A stretch of DNA of 64,000 nt, from NCBI GenBank assembly GCA_034211175.1, contig JAXHUH010000205.1, positions 1-64,000 on the forward strand. Direction: 5' to 3'. Below the pieces are notes generated by a model. The model saw only the letters and a program-made list of their open reading frames with translations, was not told the origin of the DNA and did no database searches. The DNA is from JAXHUH01 sp034211175. GTDB lineage: Bacteria > Actinomycetota > Acidimicrobiia > Acidimicrobiales > CAIXPF01. A program made the position numbers and the translations under genes. The first letter of the stretch is position 1. Each line of letters begins with the position of its first letter. Positions 8,872 through 16,749 of the stretch are shown here, one piece after another.

Positions 8872-9446
8872 CCGACTTCGCCATCCGGCGGGTGCTGACC
8901 CAGATCGGCGAGGACCGCGCCAGCGAGGGCGTGGTCGCCGAGCAGCCGTTGCGCAAGGTCGTCGTCGGCGCGGTGATCAACAACCCGTTCGCCGGTCGCT
9001 ACGTCGAGGACCTGGGCGAGGCGGTCGAGTGGTCGGTCGGGCTCGGCACCTTCCTCGGCGAGACCGCGGCCGAGGCGCTCGGCGAGCCGGTCATGAGCTA
9101 CGGCAAGGGCGGCATCGCCGGCACCGCCGGCTCGCAGGAGCACGCGGTCATGTTCGTGACCACGCCGTTCGGCAACGCCCTGCGCGACGCCGTCGGCGGG
9201 GGAGCGGCGTGGATCTCCTCGGCGTCGGCGGTCGCCGCCGCCGGCACCCCGCTGACGATCCCGCTGGCCCACAAGGACGCCCTGTTCGTGCGGGACTGCT
9301 ATGACGCCGCCACCTTCCATCCCGGCGACGCGCCCCGGCCCGACGAGGTCGTGGTCGTCGTCGCCGTCGCCAACCGCGGGCGGCTCAACGCCCGACTCGG
9401 TGGCCTCGCCGCCGCGGAGATCGAGGGGCGGGACGGACTGCGATGA
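8868..9446 (+). CDS. DUF1185 / 'amino acid synthesis' family protein
   Basis: Small 192-residue protein starting at GTG, coupled to the preceding stop (GTGA). Family blocks are visible: SYGKGGIAGTAGSQEHAVM (residues about 77-95), GAAWISSASAVAAAGTPLTIPLAHKDA, and DAPRPDEVVVVVAV near the C-terminus. The family (PF06684) is named for amino acid synthesis, but I know of no firmly established reaction. It is often found next to amidohydrolases and transporters, as here. A role in handling a small amide or lactam intermediate is a guess from context only. Confidence 0.72.
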   Translation: MTDFAIRRVLTQIGEDRASEGVVAEQPLRKVVVGAVINNPFAGRYVEDLGEAVEWSVGLGTFLGETAAEALGEPVMSYGKGGIAGTAGSQEHAVMFVTTPFGNALRDAVGGGAAWISSASAVAAAGTPLTIPLAHKDALFVRDCYDAATFHPGDAPRPDEVVVVVAVANRGRLNARLGGLAAAEIEGRDGLR

Positions 9447-9459
9447 GGGAGTGGACCGG

Positions 9460-10218
9460 ATGACCGACACCGCGACCGACACCACGACGAGGACCGCGGC
9501 CCTCACCTTCGAGGGGGTCGACAAGCGCTTCGGCGACGTGCACGTGCTCGACGACGTGTCCACGTCGATCGCGCCGGGCGAGTTCGTGTCGGTCATCGGT
9601 CCGTCCGGGTGCGGCAAGTCGACCCTGCTGCGCCTGGCGTCCGGGCTCGACACGGCCAACGGTGGCCGGGTCGAGTGCCACGCCGACGAGGTCGGGTACG
9701 TGTTCCAGGAGGCCACCCTCATGCCGTGGCGCTCCGTGCGCCGCAACGTCGACCTGATGCTCGAGCTGCGGGGCGAGTCGAAGCGCAAGCGGCGGGATCG
9801 GGTCGACGCCGCGCTCGAGCTCGTCGGGCTCGACGACTTCGCCGACAGCCTGCCCCACCAGCTCTCCGGCGGCATGCGGATGCGGGTGAGCCTCGCCCGG
9901 TCGCTGGTCCTCGAACCGGAGCTGTTCCTGTTCGACGAGCCGTTCGGGGCGCTCGACCAGATCACCCGGATGCGGCTCAACCTCGAGCTGCTGTCGCTGT
10001 TCGAGTCCCGCCGGTTCGCCGGGTTGTTCATCACCCACTCGGTCGACGAGGCGGTGTTCCTGTCGACCCGGGTGCTCGTCATGTCGGCCCGCCCCGGTCG
10101 CCTCGTCGCCGAGGTCCCGATCGAGTTCGGGTACCCCAGGCACCAGGAGCTCCGGTACACGCCCGAGTTCGGCGCCATCTCCGGCCACATCGCCGACGCC
10201 CTCGAGTCCGCGTCATGA
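9460..10218 (+). CDS. NitT/TauT-type ABC importer ATPase
   Basis: ATP-binding subunit (252 residues) of the second importer in this locus. Walker A GPSGCGKST lies near residue 47, Q-loop VFQEATLMPW, signature LSGGMRMRVSLA, Walker B LFLFDEPFGALD and H-loop ITHSVDEAV. This is the SsuB/TauB/NrtD/ThiZ type, which serves small substrates such as sulfonates, nitrate or pyrimidines. The start ATG at 9460 is chosen because homology begins about 12 residues later. Its stop overlaps the permease start. In this context a heterocyclic base or its breakdown product is a plausible substrate. Confidence 0.9.
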   Translation: MTDTATDTTTRTAALTFEGVDKRFGDVHVLDDVSTSIAPGEFVSVIGPSGCGKSTLLRLASGLDTANGGRVECHADEVGYVFQEATLMPWRSVRRNVDLMLELRGESKRKRRDRVDAALELVGLDDFADSLPHQLSGGMRMRVSLARSLVLEPELFLFDEPFGALDQITRMRLNLELLSLFESRRFAGLFITHSVDEAVFLSTRVLVMSARPGRLVAEVPIEFGYPRHQELRYTPEFGAISGHIADALESAS

Positions 10219-11186
10219 CCCCCGGGACGACGACCTCCATGGCAGACCACACGACCGACGTCACGACCGACGAGACCCACGAGCACCACACCCATCACCC
10301 CGGCGAGCGCGAGGTCGGCGCCCTCGACGCCGTGCCGCCCGGTCCGGCCGGCGCACCGGCGGCGAAGGGCTCCGGACCGCTCGCCCGAGCAGCCCGGACC
10401 GCCCGGCTCGTCGGCCCGCCCGCCGCGGTGTTCGCGGTGATCCTGGCGGTCTGGTACGCCATCTCCTACGGCGTGCTGAGCGAGGACCGCCGGTTCCTGC
10501 TGCCGCCGCCCCACGCGGTCATCGACCAGGGGTTCCTCGCGGCCGAGGCCCGGGGCGAGATCCTCGCCTCGCTGTGGGTGTCCACCGAGGTCGCCCTCAT
10601 CGGCCTGGCGATCGCGTTCGTGCTCGGCTCCGTCCTGGCGATCCTGATGAGCCAGGCGAACTGGATCGAGCGGTCCCTGTACCCCTACGCCGTGTTCCTC
10701 CAGACCGTGCCGATCCTCGCGCTCGTCCCGGTCATGGGCTTCTGGTTCGGCTTCGGGACCACGTCGCGGATCACCGTGTGCGTGATCATCGCCCTGTTCC
10801 CCCTGATCATCAACCCGCTCAAGGGGCTGCTCGACGCCGACCGCGGCCTCCACGACCTGCTGACCATGGGCGGCGCGAGCCGGTGGACCCGCCTCGTGAA
10901 GCTCCAGATCCCGACGGCGATGCCCGACGTGTTCACCGGCCTGCAGACGGCGGCGGGCCTGTCGGTGGTCGGCGCGGTGGTCGGTGACTTCTACTTCGGC
11001 CGTGGTGAGATCGGCCTCGGCCTCCTGCTGAGCCGGTACAGCTCCCGGCTCCAGTCCGAGGAGATGCTGGCCACGGTGTTCGTCGCCTGCGCCCTCGGCA
11101 TCGTCGTGTTCTGGCTGTTCGGCGCCCTCGGCCGCCGGTCGGTCGGCCGCTGGAACGAGGCGTGGGGGACCCGCTCCCGCCACTGA
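10215..11186 (+). CDS. NitT/TauT-type ABC importer permease with His-rich N-terminus
   Basis: Membrane subunit (323 residues) of the second importer. About 65 hydrophilic residues precede the first membrane helix, including a His/Thr/Asp-rich stretch around residues 10-30 (HTTDVTTDETHEHHTHH). This extension is unusual for the family. The remainder is a standard BPD_transp_1 domain, with six predicted helices and the coupling loop LLTMGGASRWTRLVKLQIP near residue 215. It starts inside the ATPase stop (ATGA). A hairpin and 140 bases separate it from the binding-protein gene. Confidence 0.88.
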   Translation: MTPGTTTSMADHTTDVTTDETHEHHTHHPGEREVGALDAVPPGPAGAPAAKGSGPLARAARTARLVGPPAAVFAVILAVWYAISYGVLSEDRRFLLPPPHAVIDQGFLAAEARGEILASLWVSTEVALIGLAIAFVLGSVLAILMSQANWIERSLYPYAVFLQTVPILALVPVMGFWFGFGTTSRITVCVIIALFPLIINPLKGLLDADRGLHDLLTMGGASRWTRLVKLQIPTAMPDVFTGLQTAAGLSVVGAVVGDFYFGRGEIGLGLLLSRYSSRLQSEEMLATVFVACALGIVVFWLFGALGRRSVGRWNEAWGTRSRH

Positions 11187-11200
11187 GCCCGCCCCCGATC

Positions 11201-11232
11201 GATCGACCGGCGCCTCCGACCGCCGGCCGATC
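11201..11232 (+). other. Intercistronic hairpin between permease and binding-protein genes
   Basis: GATCGACCGGCG (11201-11212) and CGCCGGCCGATC (11221-11232) form a 12-base stem with one mismatch and an 8-base loop. It has no U-tract and transcription must continue to the coupled genes. It is likely an mRNA stabiliser or partial attenuator setting the ratio of binding protein to membrane components. Confidence 0.45.
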
Positions 11233-11326
11233 GACACCCCGAGTCGTCGGAGAGCGAACGAACCCGGCGCCGCCGCTCTGGACGCGCGCGGCCCGGCATG
11301 ACCCCGAACCCCCCTCGGAGGACCAC

Positions 11327-12583
11327 ATGGGACACCTGCGACCGACCGGACGGCGCCGGCAGCTGGCGGCGGTGCTCGTCGCGGCCGCGCTCGTCGCCTC
11401 TGCCTGCGGCGGCGACGATGACGACGACGCCGCGGACACCGGTGACGAGACCAGCGAGACCACCGAGGCCGCCGAGTCCTCGGACGACACCGCGGCCGAC
11501 GACGGCGCGGAGGACACCGACTCCGAGGAGACCGACGAGGCCGCGGCCGGCTCGCTCGCCGACGTCTGCCCCGAGACCGTCGTCATCCAGGCCGACTGGG
11601 AGCCCGAGTCCGAGCACGGCGGCATCTACGAGCTCGTCGGCGAGGGCTACGAGATCGACGAGGGCGCCAAGTCGGTCACCGGGCCGCTCGTGTCCGGCGG
11701 CGAGGAGACCGGTGTCGACGTCGAGATCCGCATCGGTGGGGCGTCGGTCGGCTACCAGCCCGTCCAGTCGCTGCTCTACCAGGACACCGACATCCTCATG
11801 GGCTACGCCCGGGTGAGCGAGACGATGGCGTCCCAGGAGGACTCGCCCGTCGTCAGCGTGATGGCGACGATGGACAAGAGCCCCTACGCCATCTACTGGG
11901 ACCCGGAGACCTACCCGGAGGCCGAGACGATCGCCGACCTCCAGGACGAGGACGTCAGCATCTTCATGTCCGGCGAGGCCGACGTCTGGCAGGACTACCT
12001 CGTCGGTGAGGGCATCGTCGCCGAGTCCCAGATCGACCGCAGCGACGCCCCGAAGCCGGCGAGCTTCGTGGCCGCCAACGGTGCGATGGCCGAGGCCGGC
12101 TTCGCCAGCGCCGAGCCGTACATGTACGAGGTCGAGGTGGCCGAGTGGGGCCGTCCCGTCGCCCTCCAGCTCATCCACGACACCGGCTACCCCGAGTACT
12201 TCCAGTCGCTGGCGGTGCGTGAGGCCGACATCACCGAGCAGGCCGACTGTCTCGAGCAGCTCGTCCCGATCCTCCAGCAGGCCCACGTCGACTACATCGC
12301 CGATCCGGGCCCGACGAACGAGCTGATCATCGAGCTGGTCGACGTCTACGCCACCGGCTGGATCTACACGCCGGGCAACGCCGAGTGGTCCATCGAGCAG
12401 CAGGCGGAGCTCGGCATCGTCGGAAACGGCGACGACGACACCCTCGGTGAGTTCGATGCCGAGCGGGTCCAGACCCTGCTCGACATCGCCGGCGAGTACG
12501 CCGGCATCGACGTCTCCGGCTACAGCCCCGAGGACTTCTTCACCAACGAGTTCATCGACCCCTCGATCGGGGTCGAGGGTTGA
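11327..12583 (+). CDS. NMT1/THI5-like ABC substrate-binding lipoprotein
   Basis: Extracytoplasmic receptor (418 residues) for the second importer. The ATG is chosen for GGAGG at 11317-11321. A lipoprotein signal is clear: Arg-rich n-region, hydrophobic h-region and lipobox VASAC with the lipidated Cys at residue 27. An acidic Asp/Glu/Thr/Ser linker of about 50 residues follows, common in actinobacterial lipoproteins. The mature part resembles periplasmic binding proteins of the NitT/TauT/ThiY group. The next gene starts within its stop (TTGA). Ligand residues cannot be assigned by eye. Confidence 0.85.
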   Translation: MGHLRPTGRRRQLAAVLVAAALVASACGGDDDDDAADTGDETSETTEAAESSDDTAADDGAEDTDSEETDEAAAGSLADVCPETVVIQADWEPESEHGGIYELVGEGYEIDEGAKSVTGPLVSGGEETGVDVEIRIGGASVGYQPVQSLLYQDTDILMGYARVSETMASQEDSPVVSVMATMDKSPYAIYWDPETYPEAETIADLQDEDVSIFMSGEADVWQDYLVGEGIVAESQIDRSDAPKPASFVAANGAMAEAGFASAEPYMYEVEVAEWGRPVALQLIHDTGYPEYFQSLAVREADITEQADCLEQLVPILQQAHVDYIADPGPTNELIIELVDVYATGWIYTPGNAEWSIEQQAELGIVGNGDDDTLGEFDAERVQTLLDIAGEYAGIDVSGYSPEDFFTNEFIDPSIGVEG

Positions 12584-13503
12584 GCACCGCCGTCGACCGG
12601 TTCCGGCTCGCGGTCGCCCAACCCCGGGTGCGCCGCGAGCCGAGCCACGAGGCCAACGTCCCCCGGGCGATCGAGCTGATCGCCCGGGGGGCCTCCCTCG
12701 GCGCCCAGCTCGTGCTCTTCCCCGAGCACTCGCCGGGCCCGTTCCGCCCGGGCGAGCGCTACGACGCCACCCCGGCGATCGCCGAGGCCGCCGTCGCCGG
12801 CGACGTCGCCGTGTGCTGGAGCCGGGTCGAGGAGGGCCCGGACGGGCCGTGGCGGCTCGTGGTGTACCTGACCGGACCCGACGGCAACCAGATCGCCCGC
12901 TACGCGCGGGCCCACCCCGCCACCGTGCCGCCGGGCGACACCGGCGGCTGGATCGCCCCCGGCGACGAGCTGTGCACCTTCGAGCTCGGCGGCATCACGA
13001 TGGGCATCGTCGTGTGCTCCGAGCTGTGGGTGCCCGAGACGTCGCGGGTGCTGGCCATCCGGGGCGCCGAGGTGCTCCTGTCGCCGGCCGGCGGGCACTT
13101 CACCAGCCTCACCGACAACTGGCAGCTCCTCGCCCGGGCCCGGGCGATCGAGAACCTGTGCCACGTCGCACTGACCAACAACCTCTACGCCTCCGAGCGG
13201 GGTGCGGCCATGATCTGCGGCCCCGAGCACCCGCTGGCGTCGTCGAGCACCGAGGAGCTGATCGTCGCCGACCTCGACCTGGCCCGCGCCCGATGGCTGC
13301 GCGACCAGGACGACTCGCTCGGTGAGCCGAAGGCGTTCGACTCGATCCCCGGCCTTCTGCGGGCCCGCCGGCCCGAGCTCTACGCCGAGCTCGCCGCCCC
13401 CGCGGAGGGCCTGTTCGACTATCACACGCCCCCGCCGACCCCACCAGCGCACACCCCGCCCGCGCACACGCCTCCGCCGTCGCACGAACGGCAGAGCGCA
13501 TGA
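12580..13503 (+). CDS. Nitrilase/carbon-nitrogen hydrolase superfamily protein with Lys-to-Arg change
   Basis: Nitrilase-fold hydrolase of 307 residues, expected to act on an amide, N-carbamoyl compound or nitrile. The start is TTG, within the lipoprotein stop. The catalytic Glu (E49 in FPEHSPG) and Cys (C146 in GIVVCSELWVPE) are present. The usual catalytic Lys (YRKxHL) appears as R110 in YARAH, an unusual substitution that may reduce or change activity. The last 30 residues are a Pro/His/Thr-rich tail. In a pyrimidine-like route this would be the beta-ureidopropionase position. The stop overlaps the next start. Confidence 0.8.
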   Translation: MSTAVDRFRLAVAQPRVRREPSHEANVPRAIELIARGASLGAQLVLFPEHSPGPFRPGERYDATPAIAEAAVAGDVAVCWSRVEEGPDGPWRLVVYLTGPDGNQIARYARAHPATVPPGDTGGWIAPGDELCTFELGGITMGIVVCSELWVPETSRVLAIRGAEVLLSPAGGHFTSLTDNWQLLARARAIENLCHVALTNNLYASERGAAMICGPEHPLASSSTEELIVADLDLARARWLRDQDDSLGEPKAFDSIPGLLRARRPELYAELAAPAEGLFDYHTPPPTPPAHTPPAHTPPPSHERQSA

Positions 13504-14912
13504 GCGCGGCGACGTCACCCGGCGGCGAGGCCATCGTCCGGGGCCGGTACGTCCTCACCGCTGCCGGCGCGGGCAGCGATCCCGACGACGGCCTCGTCGA
13601 GGACGGCGCGGTCCACGTGGCCGACGGACGCATCGTCGCGGTGGGTCGTTTCGCCGAGCTGGCGGCCGCCCACCCCGATCTGGCGGTGCACGGCGGGCCC
13701 GACGACCTGGTCACCCCCGGGTTCGTCAACACCCACGGCCACTTCTCCGAGGCGCTGATCACCGGCATCGCCGAGCAGTACACGCTCTGGGAGTGGGTGG
13801 CGGCGCTGATCGACCCGGTCGCGCCCCACCTGACCGAGGAGATGGCCCACGTCGGCACGCTGCTGGCCGGCGCCCAGATGCTGCAGACCGGCATCACCTT
13901 GGCCAACGACATGTTCGTGTGCGACCCCGGGGGCATGCCTCCCGTGACCCCCGGGGTCGTGCGCGCCCTCGACGAGCTCGGCCTGCGCGGCGTCGTGTCC
14001 TTCGGGGCCGGCGACCGCCGGCCGGGCTCGCCGATGGGCGCCGTCATGGACGAGCACGCAGCGCTGGCCGAGGCCGCGGCCGCGAGCCGGCTCAGCCGGT
14101 TCCGGGTCGGCGTCGGCGCGGTCGGCGCCCAGTCCGAGGAGCTGTTCGCGGCGAGCACCGCGCTCGCCGTCGACGGCGGCTACGGCGTGCACATCCACCT
14201 CCACGAGATCCGCGAGGAGGTCACCGCCACCCGCCAGCGCTACGGCCACACCGCGGTCGAGCACTGCGCCCACCACGGCCTGTTCGCTGCGCCGACGCTG
14301 GCCGCCCACTGCTGCTGGGTCGACAACCGCGACCGCGAGCTGCTGGCGCAGCACCGGGTCGGGGTGGCCCACAACCCGGTCTCGAACATGATCCTCGCCT
14401 CCGGCGTCTGCCCGGTCGCCGACCTGCGGGCCCGGGGCGTCGACGTCGGCCTCGGCGTCGACGGGCCGGCCAGCAACGACCGCCAGGACATGCTGGAGGC
14501 CATCAAGTCGTCGGTCCTGCTGGCCAGGGTCGACGCCCTCCAGGCCACCGCCATGGAGGCCCGCGACGCGTTCGCCATGGCGACGATCGGTGGCGCCCGG
14601 GCGTTGCGCCTCGACGACGAGCTCGGCTCGCTCGAGCCGGGCAAGGCCGCCGACCTCGTCGTCTTCGACGGCACGTCGCCGGCGCTGGCCAACATCCACG
14701 ACCCCTACCAGGCGCTCGTCTACTGCGCCGGGCCCCGAGACGTGAAGGACGTGTGGGTGGCAGGACAACGATCCGTGATCGACGGCGACGTCGTCGGCAT
14801 CGACCTCGCCGATGTCGTCGGGCGGTCCCGCCCGCTCGCCGCCGAGCTGGTCGGTGACGCCGGCCTCGGCAGGCTCTCCCGTCTCGTGACCGCCCCGGCG
14901 GGTGTGTCATGA
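13500..14912 (+). CDS. TrzN/guanine-deaminase-like amidohydrolase (paralogue 1)
   Basis: Metal-dependent aminohydrolase of the AtzA/TrzN/8-oxoguanine deaminase group, 470 residues. Metal-site motifs are NTHGHF near residue 77, VHIHLHEIREE near residue 230, HCCW near residue 275 and VGLGVDGPASND near residue 320. These proteins usually remove an exocyclic amino group or other leaving group from an aromatic nitrogen ring. It is clearly related to the gene at 21170, with the same LWEW, NDMFV, GLRGVVSFGA and ARAL...G(K)xADLV segments. Having both suggests two related substrates or two successive ring substituents. It overlaps both neighbours by 4 bases. Confidence 0.85.
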   Translation: MSAATSPGGEAIVRGRYVLTAAGAGSDPDDGLVEDGAVHVADGRIVAVGRFAELAAAHPDLAVHGGPDDLVTPGFVNTHGHFSEALITGIAEQYTLWEWVAALIDPVAPHLTEEMAHVGTLLAGAQMLQTGITLANDMFVCDPGGMPPVTPGVVRALDELGLRGVVSFGAGDRRPGSPMGAVMDEHAALAEAAAASRLSRFRVGVGAVGAQSEELFAASTALAVDGGYGVHIHLHEIREEVTATRQRYGHTAVEHCAHHGLFAAPTLAAHCCWVDNRDRELLAQHRVGVAHNPVSNMILASGVCPVADLRARGVDVGLGVDGPASNDRQDMLEAIKSSVLLARVDALQATAMEARDAFAMATIGGARALRLDDELGSLEPGKAADLVVFDGTSPALANIHDPYQALVYCAGPRDVKDVWVAGQRSVIDGDVVGIDLADVVGRSRPLAAELVGDAGLGRLSRLVTAPAGVS

Positions 14913-16123
14913 GCGGCGACCACACCCACCCCGTCGGCCCGAGCACGGCCGTCGTCAACATCGGCACCCTGGTCAGCGGCGACCTGGCCGAACCCGTCCT
15001 CGACGCCGACTCGCTGCTGCTGATCGACGGCCACATCGCCGCCATCGGCGGCGTCGACCCCGGCGACGCCGAGCGCGTCATCGACGTACAGGGCGCCACC
15101 GTCGGTCCCGGCCTGATCGACAGCCACTGCCACGTCGTCCTCGGCGACTACACCCCCCGCCAGAGCGCGGTCGGGTTCCTCGCCTCGTACGTCCACGGCG
15201 GCATCGTCGGCGCCATCTCGCCCGGCGAGATCCATCTCCCCGGCCGGCCGCACGACGCCGCGGGCGTGAAGGCACTGGCCGTCATCGCGCAGCGCTCGTG
15301 GACCGCCTACCGGCCCGGCGGCATGAAGGTGAACGGCGGCGCCGTCGTGCTCGAACCGAGCCTCACCGCCGAGGACTTCGCGGAGATCGCCGCCGAGGGC
15401 GTGCGCCTCGCCAAGTTCGGTTTCGGGCTCTACCCCGACCCGGCCGACGGGGTCCCCCAGGTGCGCGACGCGCAGGCCGCCGGCATCACCGTGATGTGCC
15501 ACTCCGGCGGGGCGTCGATCCCCGGGTCGAAGCCGATCAGCACCGACCACCTGCTCCTGCTGCGCCCCGACGTGTGCGGCCACATCAACGGTGGCCCCAC
15601 CTCGCTCGACCCCGACGGCATCGCCACCATCGTGCGCGACACCGACATGGTGCTCCAGCTCGTCCAGGCCGGGAACCTGCGCAGCTCCCTCGAGATCGTC
15701 GAGCTCGTCGCCGAGCACGGCGCCGAGGCCCGGGTCATCATCGGCTCCGACACGCCCACCGCCACCGGCGTCATGCCCCTCGGCGTCATCAAGACGATGG
15801 CCGAGCTCGCCTCCCTCGGCGGCGTCGCCCCCGAGATGGTGTGGGCGTGGGCGTCGGGCACGATCGCCGCCGCCTACCAGCTCGACGGCGGCGTCATCGC
15901 CCCCGGCCGCGCCGCCGACCTCGTCGTCGCCGACGCCTCGTGGGGGAGCCTCGCCCCGGACGCGCTCGGCGCCCTCGCCCGCGGCGACATACCCGGGATC
16001 TCCGCCGTCCTCATCGACGGCGAGATCCGTGCCCTGACCAGCCGCAACACGCCCGCCCCGACCAGAGAGGTGACCGTGACCCCTCCCGTGCCCCGCCCCG
16101 AACGCTCCGAGCACGTCTGCTGA
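14909..16123 (+). CDS. Enamidase-like amidohydrolase
   Basis: Closely resembles, from memory, the enamidase of Eubacterium barkeri nicotinate fermentation, which opens the ring of 6-oxo-1,4,5,6-tetrahydronicotinate. Diagnostic segments in this 404-residue protein are GLIDSHCHVVLGDYTPRQ (metal HxH), MCHSGGASIPGS, GHINGGPTSL, VIIGSDTPTATG and, at the C-terminus, GDIPGISAVLIDGE followed by SRNTPAPTRE. No nicotinate pathway partners are near, so the reaction type (hydrolytic opening of a cyclic enamide) is more credible than the nicotinate substrate. It is translationally coupled on both sides. Confidence 0.8.
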   Translation: MSGDHTHPVGPSTAVVNIGTLVSGDLAEPVLDADSLLLIDGHIAAIGGVDPGDAERVIDVQGATVGPGLIDSHCHVVLGDYTPRQSAVGFLASYVHGGIVGAISPGEIHLPGRPHDAAGVKALAVIAQRSWTAYRPGGMKVNGGAVVLEPSLTAEDFAEIAAEGVRLAKFGFGLYPDPADGVPQVRDAQAAGITVMCHSGGASIPGSKPISTDHLLLLRPDVCGHINGGPTSLDPDGIATIVRDTDMVLQLVQAGNLRSSLEIVELVAEHGAEARVIIGSDTPTATGVMPLGVIKTMAELASLGGVAPEMVWAWASGTIAAAYQLDGGVIAPGRAADLVVADASWGSLAPDALGALARGDIPGISAVLIDGEIRALTSRNTPAPTREVTVTPPVPRPERSEHVC

Positions 16124-16749
16124 TGGCGATCCACGACGACGTCATCGTCCCCGCCGAGGAGGGCCGCGGGGTCCGCATGCGGGCCGGTCAGCTCCTCGAC
16201 GTGATCGACGTCGAGGGCCAACAGGTCGGCGACCTCGTCGCCTGGTTCACCGACGACCCGGGCGAGTACCTGTCGCCGTCGCACACCGCGTCGTGCAACC
16301 GCTCGATCAAGCTCGGCGCCGGGTCGGTCGTGTTCTCCAACCACCGCAACCCGGTGTTCACGATCGAGCGGGACGACGTCGGCCACCACGACATCGTCGT
16401 GCCGTGCTGCGACCACGAGCGCTACAAGGTCGACTACGACCTCGACGACCACCCCCACTGCCTCGGCAACCTGCTCCAGGCCCGGGACCTGCTCGGCGAG
16501 ACGCTCGAGCTCCACGGTGAGCTCGCGTGGAACGTGTTCATGCACAACCGGGTGACGCCCGCGGGTGAGGTCGTGACCGACCCGGCCGACCACCCGGCCG
16601 GCTCCACGATCACGCTCCGCGCCCACCGCGACCTGGTGGTGCTGCTGTCGTCATGCCCGCAGGACCTCACGCCGTGCAACAACTTCGACCCGACACCGAT
16701 GCGGATGGTCGTGCGCGACGCCGACGAACCCGCAGTGGGGACCCCGTGA
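16123..16749 (+). CDS. DUF1989 (urea carboxylase-associated) family protein
   Basis: Belongs to the family that includes the urea carboxylase-associated UAAP1/UAAP2 proteins, now known in some bacteria as subunits of carboxyguanidine deiminase. Conserved positions are seen: QQVGDLVAW, LSPSHT, VVPCCDHERY and HPHCLGNL, with several Cys and His that could bind metal, and NVFMHNRVTPAG. At 208 residues it is of normal length. No guanidine carboxylase or allophanate hydrolase is near, so a guanidine-route role is not supported. Deimination or deamination of a guanidino-type ring fragment is an inference. TGATG couples it to the previous gene. Confidence 0.75.
   Translation: MAIHDDVIVPAEEGRGVRMRAGQLLDVIDVEGQQVGDLVAWFTDDPGEYLSPSHTASCNRSIKLGAGSVVFSNHRNPVFTIERDDVGHHDIVVPCCDHERYKVDYDLDDHPHCLGNLLQARDLLGETLELHGELAWNVFMHNRVTPAGEVVTDPADHPAGSTITLRAHRDLVVLLSSCPQDLTPCNNFDPTPMRMVVRDADEPAVGTP

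Noticed and set aside
8784..11237. Long - strand frame opposite the second ABC transporter
   Set aside because: Composition is low-complexity (His/Arg/Glu/Asp) without any motif; the + strand has complete ABC genes.
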